The position numbers and the translations under genes were made by a program. A stretch of DNA of 64,000 nt from Chloroflexi bacterium TSY (lineage in GTDB: Bacteria; Chloroflexota; Anaerolineae; Caldilineales; Caldilineaceae), in contig JAHBNG010000021.1 of assembly GCA_019217005.1 (NCBI GenBank), positions 62,001 through 126,000 on the forward strand. Reading direction: 5' to 3'. Positions 27,693 through 37,652 of this stretch are shown here, in pieces; within the stretch, counting starts at the first letter, position 1; each line of letters opens with the position of its first letter. Under the pieces are notes generated by a model. The model searched no databases, was not told the origin of the DNA, and saw only the letters and a program-made list of their open reading frames with translations.

Positions 27693-29117
27693 TCATAAGC
27701 AATAAGCATCTTTGGCTAGCTCATATGCTGCTGCTCGAACCATCTCTTCTGCTTCTTCCAGTTCGGTGACATGTCGCGTGACCAAGTTGGCCAACCAATT
27801 TGCATCCACACGACGAGCCAAATCATGTCTGGCTGGAATCGAAGGATAAGCTCGTGTATCGTCATTAAAACCGACTGTATTATAGAGTCCCGTTGTTTCC
27901 GACACTAGTTCGCGGAAGCGCATCATACCATTCCAGCTATCAAAGAACCACCAGGGAGGACCAAGCTGTACGGAAGGATAATGACCGGCGAGGGGAGCTA
28001 GCTCGCGCGACAGTGTAGATTCGTCGAGCATAAAAAGAATCAGTCGAAAGTTTGGGTGGTTGCCATAAGCGTTCAAAAGAGAATGTAAATTGCGCGTAAA
28101 TTCATTTGCAACCGGAATATCGCAACCCATATCACCACCAAAACGGCCGTGAATCCATTGATTGTGGCTACGCCAAATTCCAGTATGTAATTGCATGACT
28201 AACCCGTCTTCACAACTCATGCGCCCCATTTCCATCAACATATGTGCCATAAAAATCTGGGCGTCCTCTTTTGTACTCATACCTTTCAATGCTCTATCGA
28301 AAATCGCAGATGCATCCGAATCTGATACTCTTTCGGTATAGGGGTAGAGGGTGGAATGATCAGTCGCCGTAGCTCCCAGTTCCCGAAAGCGAACTCTCTG
28401 TTTCTCCAATGCTTCGATATATGTGCGATATCCGTTGACTTCAATTCCACTGACTGTGCTCAGTGCATCGATCTCCTCCTGCCAGCCAGAAGCCTGAAGA
28501 TCCATAACTGCATCGGGACGAAAGGTGGGCAAAACTCGACCATCCCAGTCCGATTCTCGGATAGCCCGATGATGTTCAAGGTTTGATGTAGCTGGGTCTG
28601 TTGTACACAAAACCTCAATGTTGAACTGTTCAAAAAGCGCACGCGGCTTAAATTCAGGTTTGCGCAATTGCTCCTCAATTTGATCATAAATTTCCTGCGC
28701 TGTATCGCTCTTTAATCTAGATTGCACACCAAATACGTTCTGTAATTCATCATTCAACCACATCCCAGTTGGAGTACCGCGGAACAAATAATAATGATCC
28801 GCAAACGTCTGCCAAATGACGCGATCATCCTCCTCGACCGCTGAACCATCTAATCTTGGAATGCCCAAATTCTCCAATGGAACCCCTTGTGAGTAAAGCA
28901 TCCGAAAAACATAATGATCGGGCGTAATCAACAATCGGGTTGGCGAAGGAAACTGGTAATCTGGCTGAGAGAACAAAATTGGATCAACGTGTCCGTGTGG
29001 ACAAATGAGCGGAAGATTCGCTACCTGGGCGTACAGATGTAGCGCGATCTCCTTTTGTGCTGGGTTCGAATCAAAATAACGGTCATGTGGTCTACTCTGT
29101 TCATGCTCTTGGCTCAT
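27693..29117 (-). CDS. uxaC: Uronate (glucuronate/galacturonate) isomerase
   Basis: 474 residues, the usual UxaC length. UxaC interconverts D-glucuronate/fructuronate or galacturonate/tagaturonate in the cytoplasm, the first step of hexuronate breakdown. The family motif LICPHGHVDPILF (residues about 35-47, metal-binding His pair) is present, as are TPTGMWLNDELQNVFG and the C-terminal TVGFNDDTRAYPSIPARHD. The ATG at 29117 has CAGGAG at a good distance. No other hexuronate genes (uxuA, uxaB, kdgK) are in this window, so it stands apart from its pathway here. Confidence 0.95.
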   Translation of the reverse strand: MSQEHEQSRPHDRYFDSNPAQKEIALHLYAQVANLPLICPHGHVDPILFSQPDYQFPSPTRLLITPDHYVFRMLYSQGVPLENLGIPRLDGSAVEEDDRVIWQTFADHYYLFRGTPTGMWLNDELQNVFGVQSRLKSDTAQEIYDQIEEQLRKPEFKPRALFEQFNIEVLCTTDPATSNLEHHRAIRESDWDGRVLPTFRPDAVMDLQASGWQEEIDALSTVSGIEVNGYRTYIEALEKQRVRFRELGATATDHSTLYPYTERVSDSDASAIFDRALKGMSTKEDAQIFMAHMLMEMGRMSCEDGLVMQLHTGIWRSHNQWIHGRFGGDMGCDIPVANEFTRNLHSLLNAYGNHPNFRLILFMLDESTLSRELAPLAGHYPSVQLGPPWWFFDSWNGMMRFRELVSETTGLYNTVGFNDDTRAYPSIPARHDLARRVDANWLANLVTRHVTELEEAEEMVRAAAYELAKDAYCL

Positions 29118-29204
29118 TCATTTCTCCTGTTTCTAATCTGGCGATGTTTACCATAAAGGGAATGAAGAAACCGAAGGACTCTCTGCTTCTTCTTCAATTT
29201 CTTC

Positions 29205-29282
29205 GAGTGTGTACCACAAAGTGTGTAAATGAACATTGTTCAGTCAGAGAATCGTTGCATTTACACACCTTGGGACACACTC
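29205..29282. repeat. MITE-C copy 2 (78 bp)
   Basis: The ends GAGTGTGTACCACAAAGTGT and, reversed, GAGTGTGTCCCAAGGTGTGT form an imperfect 25-bp inverted repeat, with TAAATG next in on each side. It lies 88 bases upstream of the uxaC start; copy 1 is in the same position relative to a GT4 start. Confidence 0.7.
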
Positions 29283-29757
29283 CCATTCTTTCAGTCCCTT
29301 TATGGTTGTATTTTTTGTCTTAACCATTCGAGCTCCTGTTGAGCCATTATTTTCAACGTATAGAAGAGACAAATTTACTTCCATCTGTGAGCGAGCGTGG
29401 AATAATGTAGCATAATTCGTGCGAATATAGACATTGCTGCGTATAATAGTACACTAAATATTGTTCTCGAAGGAATTATACGAAGCACTGCCACGAACGA
29501 GGAAGGTCAGTCGAATCTATACTCAGTAGATAAACATGCGGTGAGCCAACACAACAGGGGATGAAAAATGTGTTAAAGTGTGGTGGCAGCCGCCGAACAG
29601 AAATCGGGAAAGATCCGTGGTCAAGTAAAGAACGCTCAGTAGCTAGATTGGTGTACACCGACGCACCACGGGATGTGGACGTTCCTCGGGACGAAACACG
29701 CAGGGCAGACTGTGCTCACAATCGGGTACACATAAGCGGCTGCGAAAGGAAAGGAAG
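29283..29757. other. Spacer upstream of the IS110 remnant
   Basis: 475 bases with no gene supported. The right 280 bases probably belong to the IS110 element, whose family carries a long non-coding 5' region. The word ACTCAGTAGAT at 29521 resembles a MITE-B end without its partner. Confidence 0.4.
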
Positions 29758-30963
29758 ATGGAAGTGATGTTTCCGAAGTGCAGCGGCCTGGATGTTCACA
29801 AGCGGATGGTAGTGGCGTGTGTGGTAGATGAATCAGGAGGATGGAGCAGGTGCGCAAGCGATTTGGGACAACGACGGTCGAGTTGGAGGGGTTGAGGTCG
29901 TGGCTGTCGTCGTATGGGATCACGCATGTGGCGATGGAGAGTACGGGAGTGTATTGGAAACCGATCTACAATGTGTTGCATGAGCATTTTGAGGTCTGGA
30001 TTGTGAATGCCCGCCATCTGGCACAGGTGCCTGGTCGCAAGACGGATGAGAGCGATGCGGCCTGGATCACGAAACTGATGAGTTATGGACTGCTGGAGCG
30101 CAGTTTCATTCCAGATGTGGAGCAAAGGGACTTGCGAGACCTGACGCGCTATCGGACGCGTCTCTTGCAAGAGAAGAGTGCGGCAGTCAATCGCCTGCAT
30201 AAGGTGTTGGAAGATGCCAACGTCAAGTTGGGATCGGTGGTCACGAGCATCCAAGGTGTATCGGCACGCCAGATGATCGAGGCCCTGATTGCAGATGAGA
30301 TGGACCCAGAAGCCATGGCTGACTTGGCACAAAAGCGGCTGCGGGCCAAGATTCCCCAGTTGGTTGATGCGTTGACGGGACTGGTCCGTCCTCATCATCG
30401 TTTTATGCTGCAAGAAGTTCTGCATCATCTCGATCACCTGAATGTACGCATTGATGCCCTCAATCAACAGATTGGGGTCCTCATGGCTCCGCATGCTGAC
30501 CTCATCGCACGCCTAGATGCCATTCCCGGTGTGGGGCGAGTCGTCGCCGAGATAATTCTGGCGGAGATCGGTCCCTCGGTCGAAAGCTGGCCCTCAGCTA
30601 AGAAACTGGCCTCCTGGGCTTGTGTCTGTCCTGGCAACAACGAATCGGCGGGCAAACGCAAGAGTGGTCGCCGACGAAAGGGCCAGAAATGGTTAGTCAC
30701 CGCCCTCCTCTCGCACCAAGGACACCTATCTCGCCGCACAGTTCCACCGTCTCAAGGCACGACGCGGAGCCAAGCGGGCAGCTATTGCCGTGGCCCATTC
30801 CATCTTGACCATCGTCTATCATCTCATCGACAAGCCCGATGCCGTCTTTGAAGAACTCGGCGGCGACTTCTTTCTCAAACGACGCAAGGAGCATGCACAA
30901 GCCGGCGCACTCAAAACCCTCGAGTCCCTCGGCTTCAAGGTTTTCTTGGCACCGACCGCCTAA
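29758..30963 (+). pseudogene. IS110-family transposase, two frameshifts
   Basis: Three frames join into one IS110 transposase. 29758-29838 gives MEVMFPKCSGLDVHKRMVV (first acidic site, GLDVHK). 29841 onward gives VAMESTGVYWKPIYNVL, NARHLAQVPGRKTDESDAAW and the transposase_20 domain (RLDAIPGVGRVVAEIILAEI). A further frame from about 30709 gives RTKDTYLAAQFHRLKARRG and ends FKVFLAPTA at 30963. The second break lies where the family normally has TEAARAA before R-T-K-D, so a small deletion is likely. It is inactive. Confidence 0.88.
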
Positions 30964-31103
30964 GTACGGTGCTCACTACAACTGATTTGCGTTGGGCACA
31001 GGCAACGACGCCACCCACTCTGGCGGGTCAACTTGGACCCGCTTCTTATTCAACGCGGCCTTTAACCCCTCTCTCTCTTCTCTTGCTGCCCTTTTTTTCA
31101 GGG

Positions 31104-31162
31104 CAGACCGCAATCGTCTCATTCTCGAGTGGAGCGAAGAATCTAACGATTGTGGTCCACTG
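31104..31162. mobile_element. MITE-F copy 1 (59 bp)
   Basis: GCAGACCGCAATCGT to ACGATTGTGGTCCACTG, with the inner words GAGCGAAGAATCTA shared with the 85-bp copy at 63645-63729. It lies just upstream of ppa. One end is altered and no target duplication is clear. Confidence 0.6.
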
Positions 31163-31209
31163 ATTCTCATCGATGGCAGTTCAATACAGTAGGACAAAGG
31201 CAAGAATTT

Positions 31210-31821
31210 ATGTCATTTCCCCATCCATTTTATCGTTGGCGTCCTCATCCTTGGCACGGTCTTGATGCAGGACCCGAACTCCCGCAACTCGTCCATGCGT
31301 ATATTGAGATTACGCCATTTGATCTGATCAAGTATGAAGTTGATAAGACAACCGGTTATTTGCGTGTGGACCGTCCGCAACGTTCATCCTCCCAGCCACC
31401 TGCTCTCTACGGCTTTATTCCGCGCACATTCTGTGGACGACGCACAATGGCTTTGTCGCCCAATTCCATTCGCGGTGATGGCGACCCCTTGGACATTTGT
31501 GTTGTCAGTGAGCGCCCCATTAATCGTGCGGAGGTGATTTTGACGGCGCGGGTTGTTGGTGGTTTGCAGATGGTAGACGGTGGTGAGGCCGACGACAAGA
31601 TCATTGCCGTTTTAGAAAACGATAATGTTTGGGGTAACGCCCAGGATTTGACTGATCTGCCTGAGATATTGGTCGAGCGATTGCGCCATTATTTCGGGAC
31701 ATATAAATTGGTGCCTGGAGAAGAGTCCAATATCTCGATTGATCGGGTTTATGATTGTGCCCATGCAGTAAAAGTCGTTGAAGCATCATTGGCTGACTAC
31801 GATGAGGAGTATGGTCAATAG
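31210..31821 (+). CDS. ppa: Inorganic pyrophosphatase
   Basis: 203 residues from the ATG at 31210. Soluble family I pyrophosphatase, hydrolysing PPi to two phosphates in the cytoplasm. Visible family motifs: [33 protein letters not shown], and the metal-binding [13 protein letters not shown] (DxDPxD signature near residue 95). The upstream in-frame extension to 31150 runs into MITE-F and is rejected. AGGCAAGAATTT precedes the start. The next gene follows after 3 bases. Confidence 0.95.
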   Translation: MSFPHPFYRWRPHPWHGLDAGPELPQLVHAYIEITPFDLIKYEVDKTTGYLRVDRPQRSSSQPPALYGFIPRTFCGRRTMALSPNSIRGDGDPLDICVVSERPINRAEVILTARVVGGLQMVDGGEADDKIIAVLENDNVWGNAQDLTDLPEILVERLRHYFGTYKLVPGEESNISIDRVYDCAHAVKVVEASLADYDEEYGQ

Positions 31822-31824
31822 AAA

Positions 31825-32934
31825 TTGGACGCATTATTTTTCTATTTAATTTGGCTTGCCTCGTTTTACGCAGGCTGCATCCTGATCTGGTTTGTTCTTT
31901 ACTGTTGGCAGGGTGATAAAATTTGGTGGCTGGCGTTGCTCAATCCCGTTGCATCGCTTTTCTTCTGGCCCATGTATCCTCTCTGGATCCTGGCAATCTG
32001 GTGGCAATCTTCGGAACTGCTTATGTCATTGCTCGCTCCAACGGCCATTTTTCTCTGGTTATATGGTTCTTATTTTTTGCCGTTTCGTCGTTTAAATGGA
32101 GTGTTGTTTTCAAAAGACGAACCAAGAAATCAAGAAAACCAAGACAGACAGTTGACCCTCATGACTTTCAATATTTGGTGGGAAAGTCGATCGCAAGAAA
32201 CGGCGAGAGTCCCACTTCAGCTTCATGCAAAATCAAATTTCCCTTCACCAGATATTGTGGCACTACAAGAATTAATGCCAGAGATGTCCAAGATGATGCA
32301 GGAGGAACTTGCAGATCGATATCCATATCATTTAACAAGTGCCAATCAACATACAAATAGCGCATTCGATGAAGATCCGTATCGACTTGGTATCTTTAGC
32401 CGCTATCCACTAACTGCCTTGGATGCTAGCCATCTTGCTGACCCAGATTTCCGTATCCAGATTGTACGCGTGCAGGGATTCGTTGAACCATTTTTGCTCT
32501 ACAACATTCATCCCCGTGCGACCAATATTTTCAAATATCGAGCGTCGCTTTCACAGCGCCAACAAGACGTCCTCAACGATTTTGACCAACGTTACAATGC
32601 CATCAGGCGGATGCTGAGCGACATTCGGCAACGCGAAGAACCAGTCGTCGTCACAGGGGACTTCAATAGTACAAGCTTAAGCGATGTCTATCGGCTCATC
32701 TCCACCCAATTGCTCGACACACATCGTGTAGCGGGATGGGGAACCGGCTTTACCTTTCCCGCTCATGCTGCCGATCTGGGGAACGTTCCATTCTTTCGTC
32801 GCATTATGCGCTTGGACATGATTTTCTGCACCTATCCCTGGACCATTATCTCATCGCGTGTTGGCAACGCACACGGCGAGTCGGATCATCACCCTGTGGT
32901 TGCTGAGATTCAGTTAGGCCAACCCAACTCTTGA
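31825..32934 (+). CDS. Membrane-anchored endonuclease/exonuclease/phosphatase family protein
   Basis: 369 residues from a TTG three bases after the ppa stop, so coupling with ppa is likely. Residues 1-90 hold three membrane segments. Residues 110-369 are an EEP domain: LMTFNIWWES, DIVALQEL (metal Glu), LGIFSRYPL, VVTGDFNST (catalytic Asp/Asn), RLDMIFC and ESDHHPVVAE (catalytic His). Members cleave phosphodiesters in nucleic acids, phosphoinositides or sphingolipids; this substrate is unknown and the active site is probably extracytoplasmic. Confidence 0.85.
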   Translation: MDALFFYLIWLASFYAGCILIWFVLYCWQGDKIWWLALLNPVASLFFWPMYPLWILAIWWQSSELLMSLLAPTAIFLWLYGSYFLPFRRLNGVLFSKDEPRNQENQDRQLTLMTFNIWWESRSQETARVPLQLHAKSNFPSPDIVALQELMPEMSKMMQEELADRYPYHLTSANQHTNSAFDEDPYRLGIFSRYPLTALDASHLADPDFRIQIVRVQGFVEPFLLYNIHPRATNIFKYRASLSQRQQDVLNDFDQRYNAIRRMLSDIRQREEPVVVTGDFNSTSLSDVYRLISTQLLDTHRVAGWGTGFTFPAHAADLGNVPFFRRIMRLDMIFCTYPWTIISSRVGNAHGESDHHPVVAEIQLGQPNS

Positions 32935-33038
32935 TAGAGGCTGTTCAGCAGAACAAACAGCTTGTTTGTTTGGCACCATAAGCAAATCGACAGCACCATC
33001 TGACCCATGACTGACGCTCACCCATCTGCTTTCCAATG

Positions 33039-33070
33039 AAAAAACAGGATAGATCTTTTGATCTATCCTG
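33039..33070 (-). terminator. Intrinsic terminator of tmRNA
   Basis: On the minus strand CAGGATAGATC, a four-base AAAA loop and GATCTATCCTG form a perfect 11-bp stem, followed by TTTTTT (33039-33044). It begins 9 bases after the tmRNA 3' end. Confidence 0.95.
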
Positions 33071-33079
33071 CCTTTCTAG

Positions 33080-33491
33080 TGGAGATGGCGGGAATCGAAC
33101 CCGCGTCCGCAACATTTGCCCAGGGACATCTACAAGCTTAGTCGCTACTTTGTTGTTTCGCCGAGCGGCCCCCTAGCGACCGGGTTCCAGTGCATCGACT
33201 AGCCAATCATCTTAGGTAGCCATATTGGCGTCAAACTACCGCAGCCAACCAGTATATGTCGGCAACCGCCTCAGCCTGGTGGCTCCACTGAGACGGGCCG
33301 TGACTCTATTTTAAGAGTCAGAGCCTTCTAGTTCTTAAGCAGCCATTGCCATGGGGGCATTGGTGCTGAACATGTTGAAGGACTTGCCACTTGAGTTGGC
33401 ATTTAAAGGTTTTTTGCGCCATTTTAACGTAGCTAACGCACTACGGCTTGCAATCCAAGAGCTTCCTGCCCCGTCGAAACCTTTCATCCCC
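33080..33491 (-). ncRNA. ssrA: tmRNA
   Basis: 412 nt. The 5' end GGGGATGAAAGGTTTCGACG and the 3' end with a T-arm (GGTTCGATTCCCGCC) and CATCTCC pair as the tRNA-like acceptor stem (one G-U). The CCA is not encoded (A then CTA follows). The tag reading frame runs on the minus strand from 33400 to 33335: 21 residues beginning ANSSGKSF and ending APMAMAA before TAA. tmRNA rescues stalled ribosomes with SmpB and marks the peptide for proteolysis. One-piece layout, no permutation. Confidence 0.97.
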
Positions 33492-33509
33492 TTGTTAAGT
33501 TACATGAGA

Positions 33510-33538
33510 AGTATATCACAACTATTACGGTTTGTAAA
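33510..33538 (-). promoter_or_regulatory. tmRNA promoter
   Basis: On the minus strand TTTACA (33538-33533) and TATACT (33515-33510) are separated by 17 bases and lie 19 bases before the tmRNA 5' end, a good sigma-70-type promoter. The -35 falls inside a palindrome (ATTACGGTTT / AAACCGTAAT, 33524-33545). Confidence 0.8.
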
Positions 33539-33700
33539 CCGTAATTTTTTTGTTGGGTGCAATTTCCTTTGGAGGCGAGTGTTCAAGACAGCATTTTTGC
33601 CAAACATGTCATGCAGCTTAGCAACGTCCATCACGGGGTGAAATTGCTTCGACGCGGAAATTGAGACAGACCGACCATTTCGTTCGAGAAAGGCCAAGAA

Positions 33701-35374
33701 TTACCATCCCAATGCACAACCGTCCTTCCGCGGATCACTTCCACCAATCAAAACGCCCGTGTCTGAGCGACGCTGGATGATTTGACCTCCACCAAATGCA
33801 CCCCGTCCGAATCCACTGGCCGGCGCCAACCGATGGCCCCGTTTTGTCAACTCCGCCATCGTCTCAAAGGACCAGCCTTCTTCAATATGCACAAGACCAC
33901 CTGGCTCTTCGGCTCCAACACCCATCTGCCCCGCATCGATGCGCCAGCGAGGCACGTCCAATGCCTGCTGCGGTGCCATGCCCAGATCAACCATATTGAC
34001 CAACATCTGAAAATGACCCTGCGGCTGCATATATCCACCCATCACGCCGAAACTAGCGTGTAGTTCGCCCTCTTGGATTGTCATGGCTGGAATAATTGTG
34101 TGATAAGGGCGCTTGTTCGGTTCTAGTGCATTGGGATGGTCTAGATCGAGTAAGAAACGCTGCGCTCGATTCTGCAAACTGACGCCCGTACCAGGAACGA
34201 CCAGTCCCGTACCCGTGCCCATAAAGAGACTGTTGATAAAACTGCACGCATTCCCTTCTCCATCAGCTACACTTAGATAAACAGTATCACCACCACCAAG
34301 TGGATCTCCATACGGTACCTGTTGCGCCGCCTGCCCTGCGTCAACCCGCTGTCGCCGTCGATTTGCGTATTCGCTACTTACCAATTCTTCCAATGGAATC
34401 GAGCGCAGCAGTGGGTCACAGACCCACTGCTGCGCATCAGCAAAGCCCAATCGCATACACTCGATCATCACATGCAATCTGTCCACCTCGCTCATCGCCG
34501 CCAAATCGTACCCTGTCGCTAAATTTGCCGCCAAGACAGTCGCCAATCCATGCCCATTGGGTGGTAGCTCATAAAGCGTTACCCCACGATAATGAGCCGT
34601 GATGGGGTCGTCCCAAGTGCTTGTGTGGGCTGCCATATCTTCCGATGTTAACCAACCCCCATAGCGCTGTACATGCTCGCTGATTTTACCAGCAAACTCA
34701 CCATCGTAAATGTATGATATTCCGTCCGCTGCAATTCCACGCATCGTCGTACCCAAAGTTGGGATTCGCATGATCTCGCCAGGCTTGGGTGCACGACCAT
34801 CAATCAAGAGCTCATGTCCACTTGGCTGTTCTGGTCCATTGTCCAGATCTCCGCTTTGCCAATTAGGGTCTCGGCGCAATTTTGCCTCCTGCGAGCGCCA
34901 ACCAGTAGCAATTAATTCACTCACTGGATATCCATTTTCGGCTGTCCAGATTGCCGGTTGTAACACATCAGCTAGTGTCATCCTTCCATGTCTCTCCAGC
35001 AAATCGCTCCAACCTGCGACAGTTCCGGGTACACTGACTGTGTGACCAGTCCAGGTTGGCATACTCCTGTAGCCAAGCTGACGAAGTTCCTCAATTGAGG
35101 AACCAGCGGCAGCCCGTCCCGAACCATTTAAAGCTGTAACCTGTTTGGTCTTGGCATCCCAATATAACGCAAAACAATCACCACCAATGCCCGTGCTAAT
35201 TGGCTCCACTACATTCAACATGGCTGCCGTTGCGATCGCTGCATCCGCGGCGTTGCCGCCTGCCTTCAAGATATCCAGACCGGCATTGGCTGCAAGTGGT
35301 TGGCTCGTGGCAACCATGCCACGGGTTCCGAGAACATTACTACGTCGAGAACGAAATACTCCATCAATTTTCAT
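33701..35374 (-). CDS. Gamma-glutamyltransferase family protein
   Basis: 557 residues, the usual length. The family is an Ntn-hydrolase that self-cleaves before a Thr to give two subunits. Here GGGDTVYLSVADGEGNACSF places the catalytic Thr near residue 370. The N-terminal MVATSQPLAANAGLDILKAG, GGNAADAAIA and STGIGGDCFALYW are conserved, as is HTIIPAMTIQEG late in the sequence. There is no signal peptide, so it is probably cytoplasmic; glutathione breakdown or an oxamate-amidohydrolase-like role are both possible. It stands as a single gene with the MKIDGVF start at 35374. Confidence 0.92.
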   Translation of the reverse strand: MKIDGVFRSRRSNVLGTRGMVATSQPLAANAGLDILKAGGNAADAAIATAAMLNVVEPISTGIGGDCFALYWDAKTKQVTALNGSGRAAAGSSIEELRQLGYRSMPTWTGHTVSVPGTVAGWSDLLERHGRMTLADVLQPAIWTAENGYPVSELIATGWRSQEAKLRRDPNWQSGDLDNGPEQPSGHELLIDGRAPKPGEIMRIPTLGTTMRGIAADGISYIYDGEFAGKISEHVQRYGGWLTSEDMAAHTSTWDDPITAHYRGVTLYELPPNGHGLATVLAANLATGYDLAAMSEVDRLHVMIECMRLGFADAQQWVCDPLLRSIPLEELVSSEYANRRRQRVDAGQAAQQVPYGDPLGGGDTVYLSVADGEGNACSFINSLFMGTGTGLVVPGTGVSLQNRAQRFLLDLDHPNALEPNKRPYHTIIPAMTIQEGELHASFGVMGGYMQPQGHFQMLVNMVDLGMAPQQALDVPRWRIDAGQMGVGAEEPGGLVHIEEGWSFETMAELTKRGHRLAPASGFGRGAFGGGQIIQRRSDTGVLIGGSDPRKDGCALGW

Positions 35375-35476
35375 GATTGCATCCTTGTGTATGAAAGGGT
35401 GAAGAAGAAGAGGCGAAGGCTAAGAAATAGGCTAAGGAAGAAGAGCTGTCGCATCTTCTCTTCTTCCTCAGTCTTA

Positions 35477-36710
35477 GTGTTTTGTCAGATAAGTTATGAT
35501 ACAGGTTGGTCATCAGAATTGGTATCCAAAACAGGATAGAAACGCTGGAACTTCTGGCGAGCGAGAGCGGGGGTAAATTGCCATTGAATGGTAGCGGATT
35601 GTTCATTGCGCTCGTTGACAAGAGCAAGGACAACAGTCTCAAGAAGCTCTTTGGAATCAATGCGGCGATCAAGAACTTGGCGAGTGATAACCGAGAGTTC
35701 AATTTCAACCATATTAAGCCAACTCCCGTTGACGGGGGTATAAACCATCTGAAAGTGCTGAGCCAGAGCGAAAGCTTCCTCAGGCGAAAAGATGGTGTAG
35801 AAGGAACTGGGTGAATGAATGTTGAGATTATCCTGAACAATCTGTAATGAATCGGCATCAGGATTGTGTTTCGTTTTGAGATCATGCATGAAGCGAGCAT
35901 ACTCTTGGCCTCTGCGCCGTTCGGTAATCTGAACAACCCGCTGTCCAGTGTGTGGCTGGTAAGCAATCAAGATGTAACAGATGCCCTTGCGTTCATAGTG
36001 ATGATCATAGCGCCATTTCTTGCCTGGTTTCATCTCAATCGGCACGATTGTATCGCCCAAGAGCTGACAAGGTTTTTCATCGTAACACCCACCAGAGAGG
36101 ATTCTTGGGGTCATAGGGCTGTGCATAGAGGTCCAAGATTTGTTCCATGTGCCACAAGTATGTAGGTGTTAACTTTCCGATACACCACTGCACCTTCAAA
36201 TGGGGTTTCAGTTCGTTTTTTTCAGAATTTCACTCACGGTTTCATGCGAAATGTCTTCCACAAACTTTAACTCAACCGCTGTGGTTGCTAGCAGCCTTAA
36301 AGTCCATCGGCTTCGCCCATCTGGTCCTTTCGTACACGCTAGTGCCGTGATTTTGGCTCTGGCTTCGTTACTAATCTCGACTGGTCGTCCGCTTCTTGGC
36401 CTCTCTTCTAGGGCTTTGGTTAGCCCTTCCGTCACATATCTTTTGCGGATTCGCACCACCGTTGCTCGCGTCACTCCCACTCGTTCCATGATTTCTCTGT
36501 CTGTTTTTCCTCCATCTGACAAGAGCAGAATATGTGCCCTTCTTATCTTTCTTACGTTCTCTTTTCCTTTTGCCGTTATTCGCCTTAATTCATTTCTGTC
36601 TTTATCACTTAGTTTAACTTTATATACTTGCTTCATTTCTCTCTGCCTCCTCGTTTTTTTAGTCACTTTCTGGCAGAGTTTACCGTATTATAACTTATCT
36701 GACAAAACAC
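35477..36710 (-). mobile_element. IS630-family element, copy 2
   Basis: 1234 bp with ends GTGTTTTGTCAGATAAGTTA on both sides and TA flanks (35475-35476, 36711-36712). Uninterrupted by other elements. Its right TA is shared with MITE-D at 36713. Confidence 0.92.
35494..36666 (-). pseudogene. IS630 transposase in two or three frames
   Basis: 36208-36666 (152 residues) carries the HTH half and stops after an A7 run (T-run 36216-36222). 35494-36126 (210 residues) carries the catalytic half: YDEKPCQLLGDTIVP, QIVQDNLNIHS (Asp) and YTPVNGSWLNMVEIELSV (Glu). The middle codes in a third frame, needing shifts at the A-run and again near YDPKNPL. IS630 elements may use slippage at A-runs, but two shifts suggest decay. 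Confidence 0.82.
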
Positions 36711-36712
36711 TA

Positions 36713-36794
36713 GTGCTTATCCGAAAAGTTCTGTGACGGTGCATTTTTACTCGAGAAGCTAGCTGGACTCACAACCACTTTTCGGATAGGTTCT
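36713..36794. mobile_element. MITE-D copy (82 bp)
   Basis: Begins GTGCTTATCCGAAAAGTTC and ends CCACTTTTCGGATAGGTTC, inverted TATCCGAAAAGT cores, with TA on both sides (36711-36712, 36795-36796). It abuts the IS630 element through the shared TA. Confidence 0.8.
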
Positions 36795-36895
36795 TAGCCT
36801 CAGCCTTGATCTAAGCATAGCCAAAGAGGACGAGAATGTAAAGAATTACTCTATATTTTGGATTCTCAAACTCTCTGCGGTAGACTACCTTTATT

Positions 36896-37648
36896 ATGAT
36901 GTTTCTGATCGAACTTGTCGCAACATATGCTCCTTGGATTTATGCCGTCTGTGGTCTTGTTGCGTTATATCAAATGTCTAGAACCTGGCAAGTGCGTGCT
37001 GAGCGAAGACAAGCTCTTTTCTCACTCGAGCGAGACCGCGCTTCGCGGGATTTATACAACATTTTTTTTATTGCAATGAGTCTTTTGGTCGTAATGGGTA
37101 TTACCTATTTTCTTAGCACCACATTGGCGACAGCGGTTGAAGCCCAAATTGTTGATGACTCTGAAACGAATCAAATATTGCCACAAGAATTGGCGACTCC
37201 GTCACCGACTCCGTTGCCGGATACGCCAACACCCACAATAACACCAACTCCACTACCGACGCGCGCACCGGTTCAAGTTGTGGAAGAATCTATGCCGCCA
37301 ACTGCAACGCCGCAACCGGTGGTCTCCAATGCTGCCAGCTGTCCAGATCCCCGCGTCGCTGTTACAAGTCCTGGTCAGGGTGCGATTGTAACGGGTGTGA
37401 TTAATGTGATGGGGCGAGCTGTTCATGAAAACTTCCAATATTATAAAATAGAGTATTCACCGGGAGCTGATGCTACCGAGGGATTCATCTATCTGGCTGG
37501 CGGGAATTCCCCAATTGATAACGGCTCTCTTGGTGTCCTTGATTCCAATCTATTAGCAAATGGCGTCTGGACATTGCGCGTGATCGTGGTCGACCAAACT
37601 GGTAACTTTCCGCCACCCTGTAACGCAACGATCACGGTTCAGAACTAA
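36896..37648 (+). CDS. Membrane protein with Pro/Thr linker and Ig-like domain
   Basis: 250 residues. Two membrane segments (residues about 3-27 and 52-75), a Pro/Thr-rich linker (residues 95-145, PSPTPLPDTPTPTITPTPLP), then a beta-rich domain (residues 150-250; VAVTSPGQGAIVTGVINVMG, GVWTLRVIVVDQTGNFPPPC) like Ig-type surface modules, with two Cys that could pair. The layout suggests an exported domain on a stalk. It lies 4 bases before the 1308-residue gene, so the two are an operon. Family not recognised. Confidence 0.75.
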   Translation: MMFLIELVATYAPWIYAVCGLVALYQMSRTWQVRAERRQALFSLERDRASRDLYNIFFIAMSLLVVMGITYFLSTTLATAVEAQIVDDSETNQILPQELATPSPTPLPDTPTPTITPTPLPTRAPVQVVEESMPPTATPQPVVSNAASCPDPRVAVTSPGQGAIVTGVINVMGRAVHENFQYYKIEYSPGADATEGFIYLAGGNSPIDNGSLGVLDSNLLANGVWTLRVIVVDQTGNFPPPCNATITVQN

Positions 37649-37652
37649 CATT

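Noticed and set aside
33524..33551. Possible plus-strand terminator (ATTACGGTTT palindrome plus T-run)
   Set aside because: No plus-strand transcript is expected to end here, about 590 bases past the EEP gene; the palindrome overlaps the tmRNA -35 and fits better as a promoter feature.
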